Positions 26,552 through 35,129 of a stretch of 64,000 nt of DNA are shown piece by piece. Both the position numbers and the translations under genes were made by a program. The DNA is from Sphingomonas gei. Its GTDB lineage: Bacteria; Pseudomonadota; Alphaproteobacteria; Sphingomonadales; Sphingomonadaceae. Each line of letters starts with the position of its first letter. Position 1 is the first letter of the stretch. The notes beneath the pieces were generated by a model. The model did not search any database and was not told where the DNA came from. It was given only the letters and a program-made list of their open reading frames with translations. The DNA lies in contig NZ_SRXT01000003.1 of the NCBI RefSeq assembly GCF_004792685.1, forward strand, positions 1 through 64,000, in the 5' to 3' direction.

Positions 26552-27319
26552 GTGACAAGCAGGCTGGAGGTTGACGCGGCATCCGGATCGCCGAGTGGCG
26601 GTTTGGCCGGCGAAAGGCCGGACTGCGAGCACCGCTGGCGCAGGATACTCCTCGTCGAAGACGACGTCGCCACCGCCAGCTTCCTCGAGGCCGAACTCGC
26701 CGGCAACGGCTATGCCGTCGAATGGGCCTCGGACGGTCTGGCGGGACTTGCCCGGGCCCGCAGCGGTGACTTCGACGTCCTGGTGCTGGATCGGATGCTC
26801 CCGCGGATGGACGGGCTGACGCTGCTCGAGACGCTACGCGCGGAGGGTATCGGGACACCGGTGATCTTCCTGTCGGCGATAGGCTCTACCGACGAGCGCG
26901 TACGCGGGCTACGCGCCGGATCGGACGATTATCTGGTGAAGCCGTTCGCGATGAGCGAGTTGCTCGCGCGTCTCGAGGTCTCGCACCGCCGAAGCGCCGC
27001 CGCTTCCACGCCGGCCACGCGGCTCGAGTGCGGTGATCTCACGCTGGACTTGCTTGCTTCCCGCGCCGATCGGGCTGGGAAGCCGTTGCTGTTGCAGTCG
27101 CGCGCGCTCCAGTTGCTCGAGTTCCTGATGCGAAATCAGGGGCGGGTGGTCACCCGGTCGATGATCTTCGAAAAGGTCTGGAGCCTGGATTTCGATCCGG
27201 GCACGAACGTGATCGACGTTTATGTCAGCAATCTCCGGCGGGAGATCGACCGACCTGGACTGGCACCGCTGCTGCACACGGTCCGCGGCGCAGGCTATCG
27301 CCTCGGAACGTCGGCATGA
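26552..27319 (+). CDS. OmpR family response regulator
   Basis: 255 residues from a GTG start. The receiver domain (~30-145) contains the acidic pair in LLVEDD, phospho-acceptor Asp80 in VLVLDRMLP, and Lys130 in YLVKPF. The C-terminal winged helix (~158-255) has LQLLEFLMRNQGRVVTRSMIFEKVWSLDFDPGTNVIDVYVSNLRREID and GAGYRLG. The N-terminus carries ~29 extra residues before the receiver, so a later start cannot be excluded. It overlaps the kinase gene by 4 nt and is divergent from the receptor/phosphatase operon, a likely target. Confidence 0.92.
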   Translation: MTSRLEVDAASGSPSGGLAGERPDCEHRWRRILLVEDDVATASFLEAELAGNGYAVEWASDGLAGLARARSGDFDVLVLDRMLPRMDGLTLLETLRAEGIGTPVIFLSAIGSTDERVRGLRAGSDDYLVKPFAMSELLARLEVSHRRSAAASTPATRLECGDLTLDLLASRADRAGKPLLLQSRALQLLEFLMRNQGRVVTRSMIFEKVWSLDFDPGTNVIDVYVSNLRREIDRPGLAPLLHTVRGAGYRLGTSA

Positions 27320-28764
27320 ATGCGTTCACGCGGTTTGCCGGGCCAGGCAGCGAAGCCGGCGGGCTCCAGCGCCAGACCGCGCTGAGTGCATTGTCGCCGC
27401 GACGGCGGTCGTTCTGGCGCTCCACCAGCGGGCGCTTCGCGCTGTTTCAATTCTTGCTCAGCCTGGTCTGCACCCTGCCGATCCTGTTCTATGTCTATTA
27501 CAAGGTGGACGCGATCCTCGTCGCGGACTTCACCCGGCCGCTGGAGTTTCGGCAAAGCAACCTCGAGAAGCATTATCGCCACGGCGGTATCCGCGAATTG
27601 CGCGCCGCAGTGTCGAGCCGTGCCGAGCGCGCGCATCGCGACCAGACCGCCATCCTCTTGGTCGACGCGACCGGACGCAAACTCGCGGGCAACCTTGCCG
27701 CATGGCCAGATGGGCTTGCCGCCCCACAAGCCTGGACGCCAGAAACCTTGCATCGCGACGGCGTGGCGCATGCCGAGGCGTTCCTCGTCCGCAGCGTACG
27801 CCTGTCCTCCGGGCACCGGTTGTTGCTGGGCGGATTGCTCGACAATCGCAGCGATATGCACGCGGCGCTGCTGCTCGCGCTCGCCGCCGCGTTCGCGCTT
27901 GCCTTGCCGATCGGATTATTGGGCAGCTTCGCGATGGTGCGCGAGATGAACCGGATGGTCGCCGCGATCGCCGACATCGGTCATCATATCGGTGCCGGCG
28001 ACCTTCGCCGACGCGCCGAAACCGATGGAAGCGGCGATCCGATGGATCGGCTGAAGATCACGCTCAACCTCATGCTCGATCGCATCGAGGCGCTGGTGCA
28101 GGAGCATCGCACCCTGACCGACGCGCTCGCCCATGATCTCCGGTCGCCGCTGGCCCGCATCCATATGCAGCTGGCCATGCTGGCGCACCCGCCCCAGGGC
28201 CGCGAACCCGCCGCGGGCGTCGCCGTCGTTTCGCGTGAACTCGATGGCGTGCTGCACATCCTCGAAAGCGCGCTCGAAATCAGCCGCGCGGAAGCGGGGA
28301 TCGGGCGGGGCGGCTTCGAGACGGTCGATGTCGGGGCGATGCTGCGCGATCTGCTGGAGATATTTCAACCGCTGGCGACGACCGTCGGCGTGGAGATAGC
28401 GCTGCGATGCCCGCCCGGGATCTTCCTGCAGGGCGACCGCGTGCTGTTGGCGCGGGCGGTTTCCAACCTCATCGACAATGGCTTGAAATACGGTGCCGAG
28501 GGCGGTGCGATCCTGCTCGAGGCAAGCCGCCGGGGAGGCGACGTGGAGCTCTCGGTTTCCGATCGCGCGGGCGGGATTCCCGGGCACCGTCGACAGGATG
28601 CGCTTCGCAAGTTCGGCCGGCTCGACGATGCGCGCAGTACGCCGGGGAGCGGGTTGGGACTCACCCTGGTGAGCGCAGTCGCATCACTGCACGGCGGGAG
28701 CTTCGAATTGCAGGACAATGGCCCGGGCCTGCGAGCAACATTGATGCTTCCTATGCACCTCTGA
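27316..28764 (+). CDS. Sensor histidine kinase
   Basis: 482 residues. TM1 ~42-62, a periplasmic sensor loop of ~120 residues, TM2 ~184-207, and a HAMP-like region. The dimerisation/phosphotransfer box has His273 in LTDALAHDLRSPLARIHMQL. The ATPase domain has N-box NLIDNGLKYG. The G1 box reads VSDRAGGIPG, where most kinases have DNGPG, and the G2 box is GSGLGLTLV. It partners the preceding response regulator (4-nt overlap). The ligand is unknown; the divergent TonB receptor and phosphatase suggest a phosphate- or nutrient-related cue. Confidence 0.92.
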   Translation: MNAFTRFAGPGSEAGGLQRQTALSALSPRRRSFWRSTSGRFALFQFLLSLVCTLPILFYVYYKVDAILVADFTRPLEFRQSNLEKHYRHGGIRELRAAVSSRAERAHRDQTAILLVDATGRKLAGNLAAWPDGLAAPQAWTPETLHRDGVAHAEAFLVRSVRLSSGHRLLLGGLLDNRSDMHAALLLALAAAFALALPIGLLGSFAMVREMNRMVAAIADIGHHIGAGDLRRRAETDGSGDPMDRLKITLNLMLDRIEALVQEHRTLTDALAHDLRSPLARIHMQLAMLAHPPQGREPAAGVAVVSRELDGVLHILESALEISRAEAGIGRGGFETVDVGAMLRDLLEIFQPLATTVGVEIALRCPPGIFLQGDRVLLARAVSNLIDNGLKYGAEGGAILLEASRRGGDVELSVSDRAGGIPGHRRQDALRKFGRLDDARSTPGSGLGLTLVSAVASLHGGSFELQDNGPGLRATLMLPMHL

Positions 28765-28971
28765 GCTGACGGGCGCCTCCTGCCGGCCTCCCACCACTAT
28801 TGCTGCCCGAATCGGACGGGCACAAACGGCCGCGTCACGCCTTTCAGCCCTCCTCAGTTTTGCGTCCAAGTTCATACTACTTACGCCAAGCCGTAACGCA
28901 CGCGTCATGCAGCGCGCCTAGCCGCATGGCCGTCCGCAGGTCGGGTCGCCACAAACTCCATAGGGGTATTC

Positions 28972-31356
28972 ATGAAGCTTCTGTTCGGCAGCGCGATGAT
29001 CGCGCTGCAATTCGCGTGCATGCCTGTCGCCTGGGCGCAGACCGAGACGGTAAATACTCAGGAAAGCCAAGCTTCGGAGGATGAGGGGCCGATCGTCGTC
29101 ACCGGCACGCGCGATCGCGCGCGCACTCAGTTCGATACCCTGGCCCCGGTCGATGTGCTCTCGAAGGCGGCGGTGGCATCCAGCGTCTCCGGCGACCTCG
29201 ACGATGTGCTCGCCCAATTGCTGCCTTCGTTCAACGTCCAGCGCCTTCCGGCGGCCGACGGCCAGGCCTTTGTCCGTCCGGCGACGCTCCGCGGGCTCTC
29301 GGCCGATCAGACGCTCGTCCTGGTGAACGGCAAGCGCTATCATCGCTCGGCCCTGCTCGGCTCGCGGGGCGCGCAGGCCCCCGATCTCGCCAGCATCCCG
29401 ACCGCCGGCATCGGCCGCGTCGAAGTGCTGCGCGACGGCGCCTCGGCGCAATATGGCTCGGACGCGATTGCCGGAGTGATCAACATCCTCCTCGATGAGG
29501 CACCGGGGATGGACGCCTACGGCCAGGTCTCGCGTTATTACGCCAAGGACGGCAGCGAATATCAGTGGGGCATGCATGCCGGGATCGCACTGGGGGACCG
29601 CGGCGCCATCGCCTTTACCGGCCAGTTCGATCGCCAGGAGGCGACCTCGCGCACGCGCCAGCGGCCCGACGCGATTGCGTTCCAGGCCGCCAATCCGCAG
29701 CTTCGCGTGCCCGATCCGGTACAACGCTGGGGTCAGCCGGACCAGGAGCGCATCAGCGGCGCGGTGAACGGTCATTACGACCTTGCCGATGCGGCGACCT
29801 TCTACGTGTTCGGCACGCTCCAGCAGGGCGACGGCGTAACCGACTTCAACTGGCGCAACCCGGCGGGGACCGCCAGCGTCTATGGCGCGAGTGCGGCGTT
29901 TCCGGGCTTCTCGTTCAATACGCTCTATCCCACCGGCTTCACGCCGCGCTTCGGCACCAAGTTCAACGACTATCAGACGGCAGGCGGGCTTCGCGGCGAC
30001 CTCGGCGATCGCCTCCACTATGATCTCAGCGCCTCGCTCGGCCGCAGCCGGATCGAATATACGCTGGGCGAGAGCCTCAACGCGTCGCTCGGGCCGAACA
30101 GCCCGACGAGCTTCTATCTCGGCCGGCTCGAGCAGCGCGAATTCAACCTCAACGCCGATTTCGTCTATCGTCTGCCGGTGGGAACGGCCGAGCCGGTGAA
30201 CGTCGCGTTCGGTGTCGAGCGCCGCGTCGAGACCTATGCAGTTTCGCCGGGCGATCCCGCCTCCTATGCCGTCGGCCCCGGTGCCGCGACCGGACTGGCG
30301 CCCAATTCGAATGGCTTTCCCGGCTTCGGGCCGGCCCAATCGGGCGAGTGGGACCAGCGCAGCTATGCCGGCTATATGGATCTCGAATGGAAGCCGGTGG
30401 AGATGCTGACGCTCGGCGCCGCTGGCCGCTACGAGGACTTCTCGGAGTTCGGCGACACCTTCATCTACAAGTTCGCCGGCCGCATCGAGCCGGTCCATGG
30501 CCTCGCCGCGCGCGTCACCTATTCCACCGGGTTCCGGGCCCCCACGCCCGCGCAGCTCAACACCCGCCAGGTCACGCAGGGGCTCGACACCCGCACGCTG
30601 CAGATCTTCAACCAGGGCCGCCTCTCGCCCAATGATCCGATCGCGATCGCACTGGGCGCCAAGCCGCTAACCCCCGAGGAATCGCGCACGCTCACCGCCG
30701 GCATGACCGCGCAGACCGGTTTCGGCCTCAGCGCCAGCGTCGATCTGTACCAGATCGACCTCACCGATCGCTTCGGCCAGTCGGCGACCTTCACCGTGCC
30801 GGCGGCGTTTCCGAACCCGGACCGCTTCACTTCGGTCAGCTATTTCACCAATGATTTCGACACCCGCACCCGCGGCATCGACGTGGTCCTCGGCTATGTC
30901 CGCCAGCTCGGCACCGGCCGCGCCAATCTGAGCCTCGCTTATAATTACAACCAGACCCGCGTCCGCAGCGGCAACACCGCCGCGATCCCCAACGTCACCC
31001 AGCGGCGCATCTTCGAGGAGCGGCTGCCGCAGCACAATGCCACCGGCACGTTGGGCTATGATATCGGTGCGGTCGGTCTGATGGTCCGCGGCCGCTATTA
31101 CGGGTCGTGGACCGACGTCACCGGCAATGCCACCGGCGAGCTGTTCCAGCGCTTCGGCTCCACGGTGTTGTTCGATGCTTCGATCGCGTACAAGCTCAGC
31201 GAGAACCTGTCGCTGCGCGTGGGAGCCGAGAATATCTTCGACAGCTATCCCGCCGAAGCCACCAACCAGGCCAATCGCGGGCTGATCTATTCGCGCAATG
31301 CCCCCTACGATACCGATGGCGGGCAATATTATGCGCGGATCGGGCTGCGCTTCTGA
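28972..31356 (+). CDS. TonB-dependent receptor
   Basis: 794 residues. The signal peptide ends near MPVAWAQ. A TonB-box-like EGPIVVTGTRDRARTQFDT is followed by the plug (ATLRGLSADQTLVLVNGKRYHRSALL, VEVLRDGASAQYGSDAIAGVINI) and barrel strands ending ARIGLRF. The YGSDAIAGVINI block is highly conserved in sphingomonad receptors. The substrate is not deducible. The stop codon shares its last base with the ATG of a Tat-exported PLP enzyme, so the two probably serve one uptake pathway. Confidence 0.93.
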   Translation: MKLLFGSAMIALQFACMPVAWAQTETVNTQESQASEDEGPIVVTGTRDRARTQFDTLAPVDVLSKAAVASSVSGDLDDVLAQLLPSFNVQRLPAADGQAFVRPATLRGLSADQTLVLVNGKRYHRSALLGSRGAQAPDLASIPTAGIGRVEVLRDGASAQYGSDAIAGVINILLDEAPGMDAYGQVSRYYAKDGSEYQWGMHAGIALGDRGAIAFTGQFDRQEATSRTRQRPDAIAFQAANPQLRVPDPVQRWGQPDQERISGAVNGHYDLADAATFYVFGTLQQGDGVTDFNWRNPAGTASVYGASAAFPGFSFNTLYPTGFTPRFGTKFNDYQTAGGLRGDLGDRLHYDLSASLGRSRIEYTLGESLNASLGPNSPTSFYLGRLEQREFNLNADFVYRLPVGTAEPVNVAFGVERRVETYAVSPGDPASYAVGPGAATGLAPNSNGFPGFGPAQSGEWDQRSYAGYMDLEWKPVEMLTLGAAGRYEDFSEFGDTFIYKFAGRIEPVHGLAARVTYSTGFRAPTPAQLNTRQVTQGLDTRTLQIFNQGRLSPNDPIAIALGAKPLTPEESRTLTAGMTAQTGFGLSASVDLYQIDLTDRFGQSATFTVPAAFPNPDRFTSVSYFTNDFDTRTRGIDVVLGYVRQLGTGRANLSLAYNYNQTRVRSGNTAAIPNVTQRRIFEERLPQHNATGTLGYDIGAVGLMVRGRYYGSWTDVTGNATGELFQRFGSTVLFDASIAYKLSENLSLRVGAENIFDSYPAEATNQANRGLIYSRNAPYDTDGGQYYARIGLRF

Positions 31357-32624
31357 TGGCCGGCATCGATCGCCGGTCGGTGCTCGCGGGCGGCCTTGCG
31401 CTGCCCGCGGTCGCCGCCGCCCGTGCCGCGGTTCCGGCGGACGCGGAGGGCGAAGCCTATTGGCGATCGATCGCCGCCGAATATGGTCCGCCCGAGGGGG
31501 TGGTCCAGCTCGAGAACGGCAATTGGGGGATGATGCCCCGGCCGGTGCTCCAGGCCTATCAGGCGATGGTCGCGCGGGTGAACCGCGATACCAGTTTCTA
31601 TGCTCGCCGCGGCATGACCCGTGACCTGATCGCGGCGCGCGACCAGGCCGCCGCGGCAATGGGCGTCAAGCCGCAGGAGCTCGCCTTTACCCGCAACGCG
31701 ACCGAGGCGCTGGAAACGCTGATCCTCGGCTATAATCGGCTCCGGCCGGGTGACACGGTGCTCTATGCCGATCTCGATTATGACAGCATGCAGGATTGCA
31801 TGGAGAGCCTGCGCGGGCGTCGCGGCGTTCAGGTCGTGCGGATCGCGTTGCCCGAGCCTGCCAGCCACGAGACACTGATCCAGGCCTATGCCGAGGCGAT
31901 CGCCGCGAATCCGCGCCTGCGCCTGATCCTGCTCACCCATCTCAGCCACCGCACCGGGCTGGTGCTCCCGGTCCGCGAGATTGCCGCGCTGGCGCGGGCG
32001 AAAGGTATCGACGTCATCGTCGACGCGGCGCACAGCTGGTGCCAGCTCGACTTCGACCTGGCGGACCTCGATTGCGATTTTGTCGGCGTCAACGGCCATA
32101 AATGGCTCGGCGCGCCGCTCGGCGTGGGGTTCCTGCATATCCGCGAGGGCGCGCTGGACCGCATGGACCGACACCCGGCAAATCCAGCGACCGGCCGCGA
32201 CGATATTTCGAGCCGCGTGCATCTCGGCACCTATGATTTCGCCGCCAGCCTCACCGTTCCCGCCGCGCTGGCCTTCCAGCAGGCGATCGGCAGCAGGCGG
32301 CGGGCAGACCGGCTGAGCGCGCTGCGCAACCGCTGGGTTGCGGCCGCGCGCCGCGTCGCCGGGATCGAGGTGCTGACGCCGGACGATTCGCGGTTGCACG
32401 GCGGCATCACCTCTTTTCGCGTGAAAGGCCTGACCGATGTCGCGGCCAATATGCGGATCGCGCAGCATCTGCTCGAGCGTCATCGCATCTTCACCGTCCA
32501 TCGCGATGGAATCGCCGGCGGCGCCTGCGTGCGTGTCACCCCCGCGCTGTTCACGCGGCCGGAGGATGTGGATCGGCTGGCCCGGGCGTTACCGGACATT
32601 GTCTCGAGTGCCAGACGCGGATAA
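31356..32624 (+). CDS. Tat-exported class V PLP-dependent enzyme (isopenicillin-N epimerase-like)
   Basis: 422 residues. The N-terminus MAGIDRRSVLAGGLALPAVAAARA is a twin-arginine signal with an AxA-type cleavage site. The mature part is a fold-type I, class V aminotransferase: ENGNWGMMP, AFTRNATEALETLILGYN (PLP phosphate loop), HLSHRTGLVLPV, VIVDAAHSWCQ (PLP-ring Asp) and GVNGHKWLGAPLG (Schiff-base Lys). It resembles CefD-type epimerases and cysteine-desulfurase-like enzymes. Tat export implies folding with PLP before transport. The gene overlaps the TonB receptor stop (TGATG), suggesting it acts on the imported substrate in the periplasm. Confidence 0.88.
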   Translation: MAGIDRRSVLAGGLALPAVAAARAAVPADAEGEAYWRSIAAEYGPPEGVVQLENGNWGMMPRPVLQAYQAMVARVNRDTSFYARRGMTRDLIAARDQAAAAMGVKPQELAFTRNATEALETLILGYNRLRPGDTVLYADLDYDSMQDCMESLRGRRGVQVVRIALPEPASHETLIQAYAEAIAANPRLRLILLTHLSHRTGLVLPVREIAALARAKGIDVIVDAAHSWCQLDFDLADLDCDFVGVNGHKWLGAPLGVGFLHIREGALDRMDRHPANPATGRDDISSRVHLGTYDFAASLTVPAALAFQQAIGSRRRADRLSALRNRWVAAARRVAGIEVLTPDDSRLHGGITSFRVKGLTDVAANMRIAQHLLERHRIFTVHRDGIAGGACVRVTPALFTRPEDVDRLARALPDIVSSARRG

Positions 32625-32679
32625 GGGATCGGCGAAGGCAGGCTGGCACCCGGTCACCATGCCGATGGGGAACAGCCTG

Positions 32680-34104
32680 CTAGGCAAATACCCCGACCAC
32701 CGCCTTGACCTCGAGGAATTCGGCGAGCCCGAACTTGCCGTGCTCGCGGCCGTTGCCCGATTGCTTGTATCCGCCGAAGGGCAAATTGGGGTCGGGCTGG
32801 CCGCCATTGACATAGACCATACCCGCGCGCAGCCGCGGCGCGACGCGGCGGACGCTCTCGGCATCACCGAACACCACTGCCGACAGGCCGTAATCGGTGT
32901 CGTTGGCGATGCGGATCGCGTCTTCCTCATCGTCATAGGGAATGATCGTGACGACGGGGCCGAAAATCTCCTCGCGCGCGATCGTCATGTCGTTGCGAAC
33001 GCTGGAGAACAAAGTCGGCTTGACGAAATAGCCGGTCTCGATGCCGTCGGGCCGGCCGGGACCGCCGGCCTCGAGCGTTGCGCCTTCCGCAAGCCCCTTG
33101 GCGATAAGTCCCTGGATCTTGTCCCACTGCGTCTTGTTGACCACCGGGCCGATATGGCGCCCCTCTTCCGATGGCTCGCCGCACTGCGTCGCCTTCATCA
33201 TATCGGCGGCGATCGCCGCGACCTGCTCCTGCAGATGACGGGGCACCAGCAGACGGGCAGGGGCGATGCAGCTCTGCCCCGAATTCATCAGCACGCTGAA
33301 CAAAGTCACCGGTATCGCCTTGGCGAGATCGGCGCTCTCCAGCACTACCGCAGGCGATTTGCCGCCGAGTTCCTGATGGACGCGCTTGACGGTGTCGGCG
33401 GCGTTCTTGGCGACGAGCACCCCGGCGCGGGTCGATCCGGTGAAGCTCACCATGTCGACGTCGCGATGCCTCGACAGCGCCGTACCGACGCCGGGGCCGT
33501 CGCCATTGACAAGGTTGAACACACCCGCAGGCACACCCGCCGCATCCATCACTTCGGCGAAGATCGCCGCGCAGCTCGGCGCTTCCTCGGAAGGCTTGAG
33601 TATCATCGTGCAGCCCGCGGCGAGCGCGGGAGCGACCTTGGAGACGATCTGGTTGAGCGGCCAGTTCCACGGCGTGATCAACGCGACCACCCCTACGGGC
33701 TCGTGGACAACCAGGCTGTTGCCGATCTGCTCTTCGAACTGGAACTCCCCGAGCGCGCGGATCGCCGACATCAGGTGACCGATCCCGGAGCCGACCTGCG
33801 CGGTCTTCGCGAGGCTCAGCGGCGCCCCCATTTCGAGGCTGATCGCCTCCGCCATATCGGCAGCACGCGCCTTATACGCCCCGATCACGCGCTCAATCAG
33901 AGCGATGCGTTCGCTGACTGTCGTTCTTGAGAAGCTTTCGAACGCCCGCTTTGCCGCGGCAACGGCCTTGTCGACGTCCGCCGCCGAGCCGAGGGTGATC
34001 TCGCTGACGGCCGCTTCGGTAGCGGGGTTGATCACTGCATGACGCGTGCCCCCGTCGCTCTCGACCCACGCGCCGTCGATATAATGCTTCAGACTGCTGC
34101 GCAT
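32680..34104 (-). CDS. NAD(P)-dependent aldehyde dehydrogenase
   Basis: 474 residues. A complete ALDH superfamily enzyme: the NAD-binding segment VVALITPWNWPLNQIVSKVAPALAAGCTMILKPSEEAP, FTGSTRAG, catalytic Glu in HQELGGKSP and the nucleophile Cys in NSGQSCIAPAR; EEIFGPVVTI and FGGYKQSGNGRE are also conserved. It oxidises an aldehyde to the acid; the substrate cannot be told from sequence. No operon partner; it is convergent with the PLP-enzyme gene. Confidence 0.93.
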   Translation of the reverse strand: MRSSLKHYIDGAWVESDGGTRHAVINPATEAAVSEITLGSAADVDKAVAAAKRAFESFSRTTVSERIALIERVIGAYKARAADMAEAISLEMGAPLSLAKTAQVGSGIGHLMSAIRALGEFQFEEQIGNSLVVHEPVGVVALITPWNWPLNQIVSKVAPALAAGCTMILKPSEEAPSCAAIFAEVMDAAGVPAGVFNLVNGDGPGVGTALSRHRDVDMVSFTGSTRAGVLVAKNAADTVKRVHQELGGKSPAVVLESADLAKAIPVTLFSVLMNSGQSCIAPARLLVPRHLQEQVAAIAADMMKATQCGEPSEEGRHIGPVVNKTQWDKIQGLIAKGLAEGATLEAGGPGRPDGIETGYFVKPTLFSSVRNDMTIAREEIFGPVVTIIPYDDEEDAIRIANDTDYGLSAVVFGDAESVRRVAPRLRAGMVYVNGGQPDPNLPFGGYKQSGNGREHGKFGLAEFLEVKAVVGVFA

Positions 34105-34191
34105 CCCGCCTCTCCCGATTCGAACTTCCGGTATGGCGTTTAGATGGCGGCCCGCCGCGAGCGTTGCAAGCTTCGCATCGCCTATCTCACG

Positions 34192-35040
34192 TCAGCCCTG
34201 AGTGGACTGCCACCAAGCGCAGTCCGGGAAGTCGCGCTTGTCGAAGTTGATCATCAGCGGATCGGTGCGCAGCGCCAGTTCGCGACGGGCGAGCTCGACC
34301 AGCCGGTCATATCCGACATAGGCGCATTTCGAATTGCCGCGCTTGATCTGATCGGTGTGCAGCGCAGTGCGGATATCCTGTTGCAGGCCCCGATAGAGCC
34401 GGAAGAAGGTTCCCGAAAAATAGGAGCGATAAGCGTCGATGGTGCCATCGACCTTGTTGAGCCGATCGAGGATCGCCGCGCGTTCGGCGGCGTCCCCGGC
34501 TGCGTCGGACCCTTCTTCCTTGCGCTGGAGCGCGGCCATCCGGTGCAGCATGCCGTAGATTTCGGGCCCCACCTTGTCCCAGATCTCGATGCGCTTTTCG
34601 AGGATGCGCGAGAGGCGTGCCAGCTCGAGCGTCTCGCGCCGCGCGGCCACGTCGCGGGCCTCGGCGTCGCGGATGTGCGCTTCCTCGCGTGCGACGGCAT
34701 CGCCGCGAAGGGCATCATCGCGGTCCTCGGCCGCCTCGCGCAGCCCGTCCTCGCGCTGGATGCCCGCCAGGCGCAGCGTCTCCTCGCGGTTCGCGGCGTC
34801 GTCCCGGGCTTGTTTCTGGGACCGCCATTCGCGGGCACGTTCCTGCCGTTCGCGTGCGGCCGCGACCTGACTCGCCTGACTGCTCAGGCCGTAGCCGACG
34901 AGCAACACCGCGAGGGGCGTCACCAGCGAGACCAGGATCTTGGCGACCTCGAGCGAATTCCAGACCGGCTTCGCCGGTACGGGCACCGTCGGGCCGTCCG
35001 CCGGCACCGCTGGTACGCTTACGCTTTTGGGATCACCCAT
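34192..35040 (-). CDS. Membrane-anchored coiled-coil protein of unknown function
   Basis: 282 residues, no recognised domain. After ~30 residues rich in Val/Pro comes one membrane span (ILVSLVTPLAVLLVGYGL, ~34-52). A long charged helical stretch (~55-140) of Arg/Glu/Ala with a repeating RDD/REE pattern is probably a coiled coil. A more globular C-terminal part includes WDKVGPEIYGMLHRMAAL, FRLYRGLQQDI and CAYVGYDRLVELAR. Start at ATG 35040 in place of a 21-codon extension that overlaps the glnA terminator. It may be a membrane scaffold; function unknown. Confidence 0.75.
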   Translation of the reverse strand: MGDPKSVSVPAVPADGPTVPVPAKPVWNSLEVAKILVSLVTPLAVLLVGYGLSSQASQVAAARERQERAREWRSQKQARDDAANREETLRLAGIQREDGLREAAEDRDDALRGDAVAREEAHIRDAEARDVAARRETLELARLSRILEKRIEIWDKVGPEIYGMLHRMAALQRKEEGSDAAGDAAERAAILDRLNKVDGTIDAYRSYFSGTFFRLYRGLQQDIRTALHTDQIKRGNSKCAYVGYDRLVELARRELALRTDPLMINFDKRDFPDCAWWQSTQG

Positions 35041-35075
35041 CGCCGCCCCCTTCGCCCAGCGGGAGCGTGCAGCAA

Positions 35076-35108
35076 AAAGGGCGCCCGGCGCAATGCCGGA
35101 CACCCTTC
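35076..35108 (-). terminator. Intrinsic terminator of glnA
   Basis: Read on the minus strand, a stem AGGGTGTCCGGC / GCCGGGCGCCCT (two G-T wobbles) with a short loop is followed by TTTTT. It starts 22 nt after the glnA stop and closes the glnB-orf-glnA operon. Confidence 0.85.
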
Positions 35109-35129
35109 AAGCACCCATGGCCGGGAGAA

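Noticed and set aside
32680-34104. Linking the aldehyde dehydrogenase to the PLP enzyme pathway
   Set aside because: The genes are convergent and no shared regulatory feature is visible.
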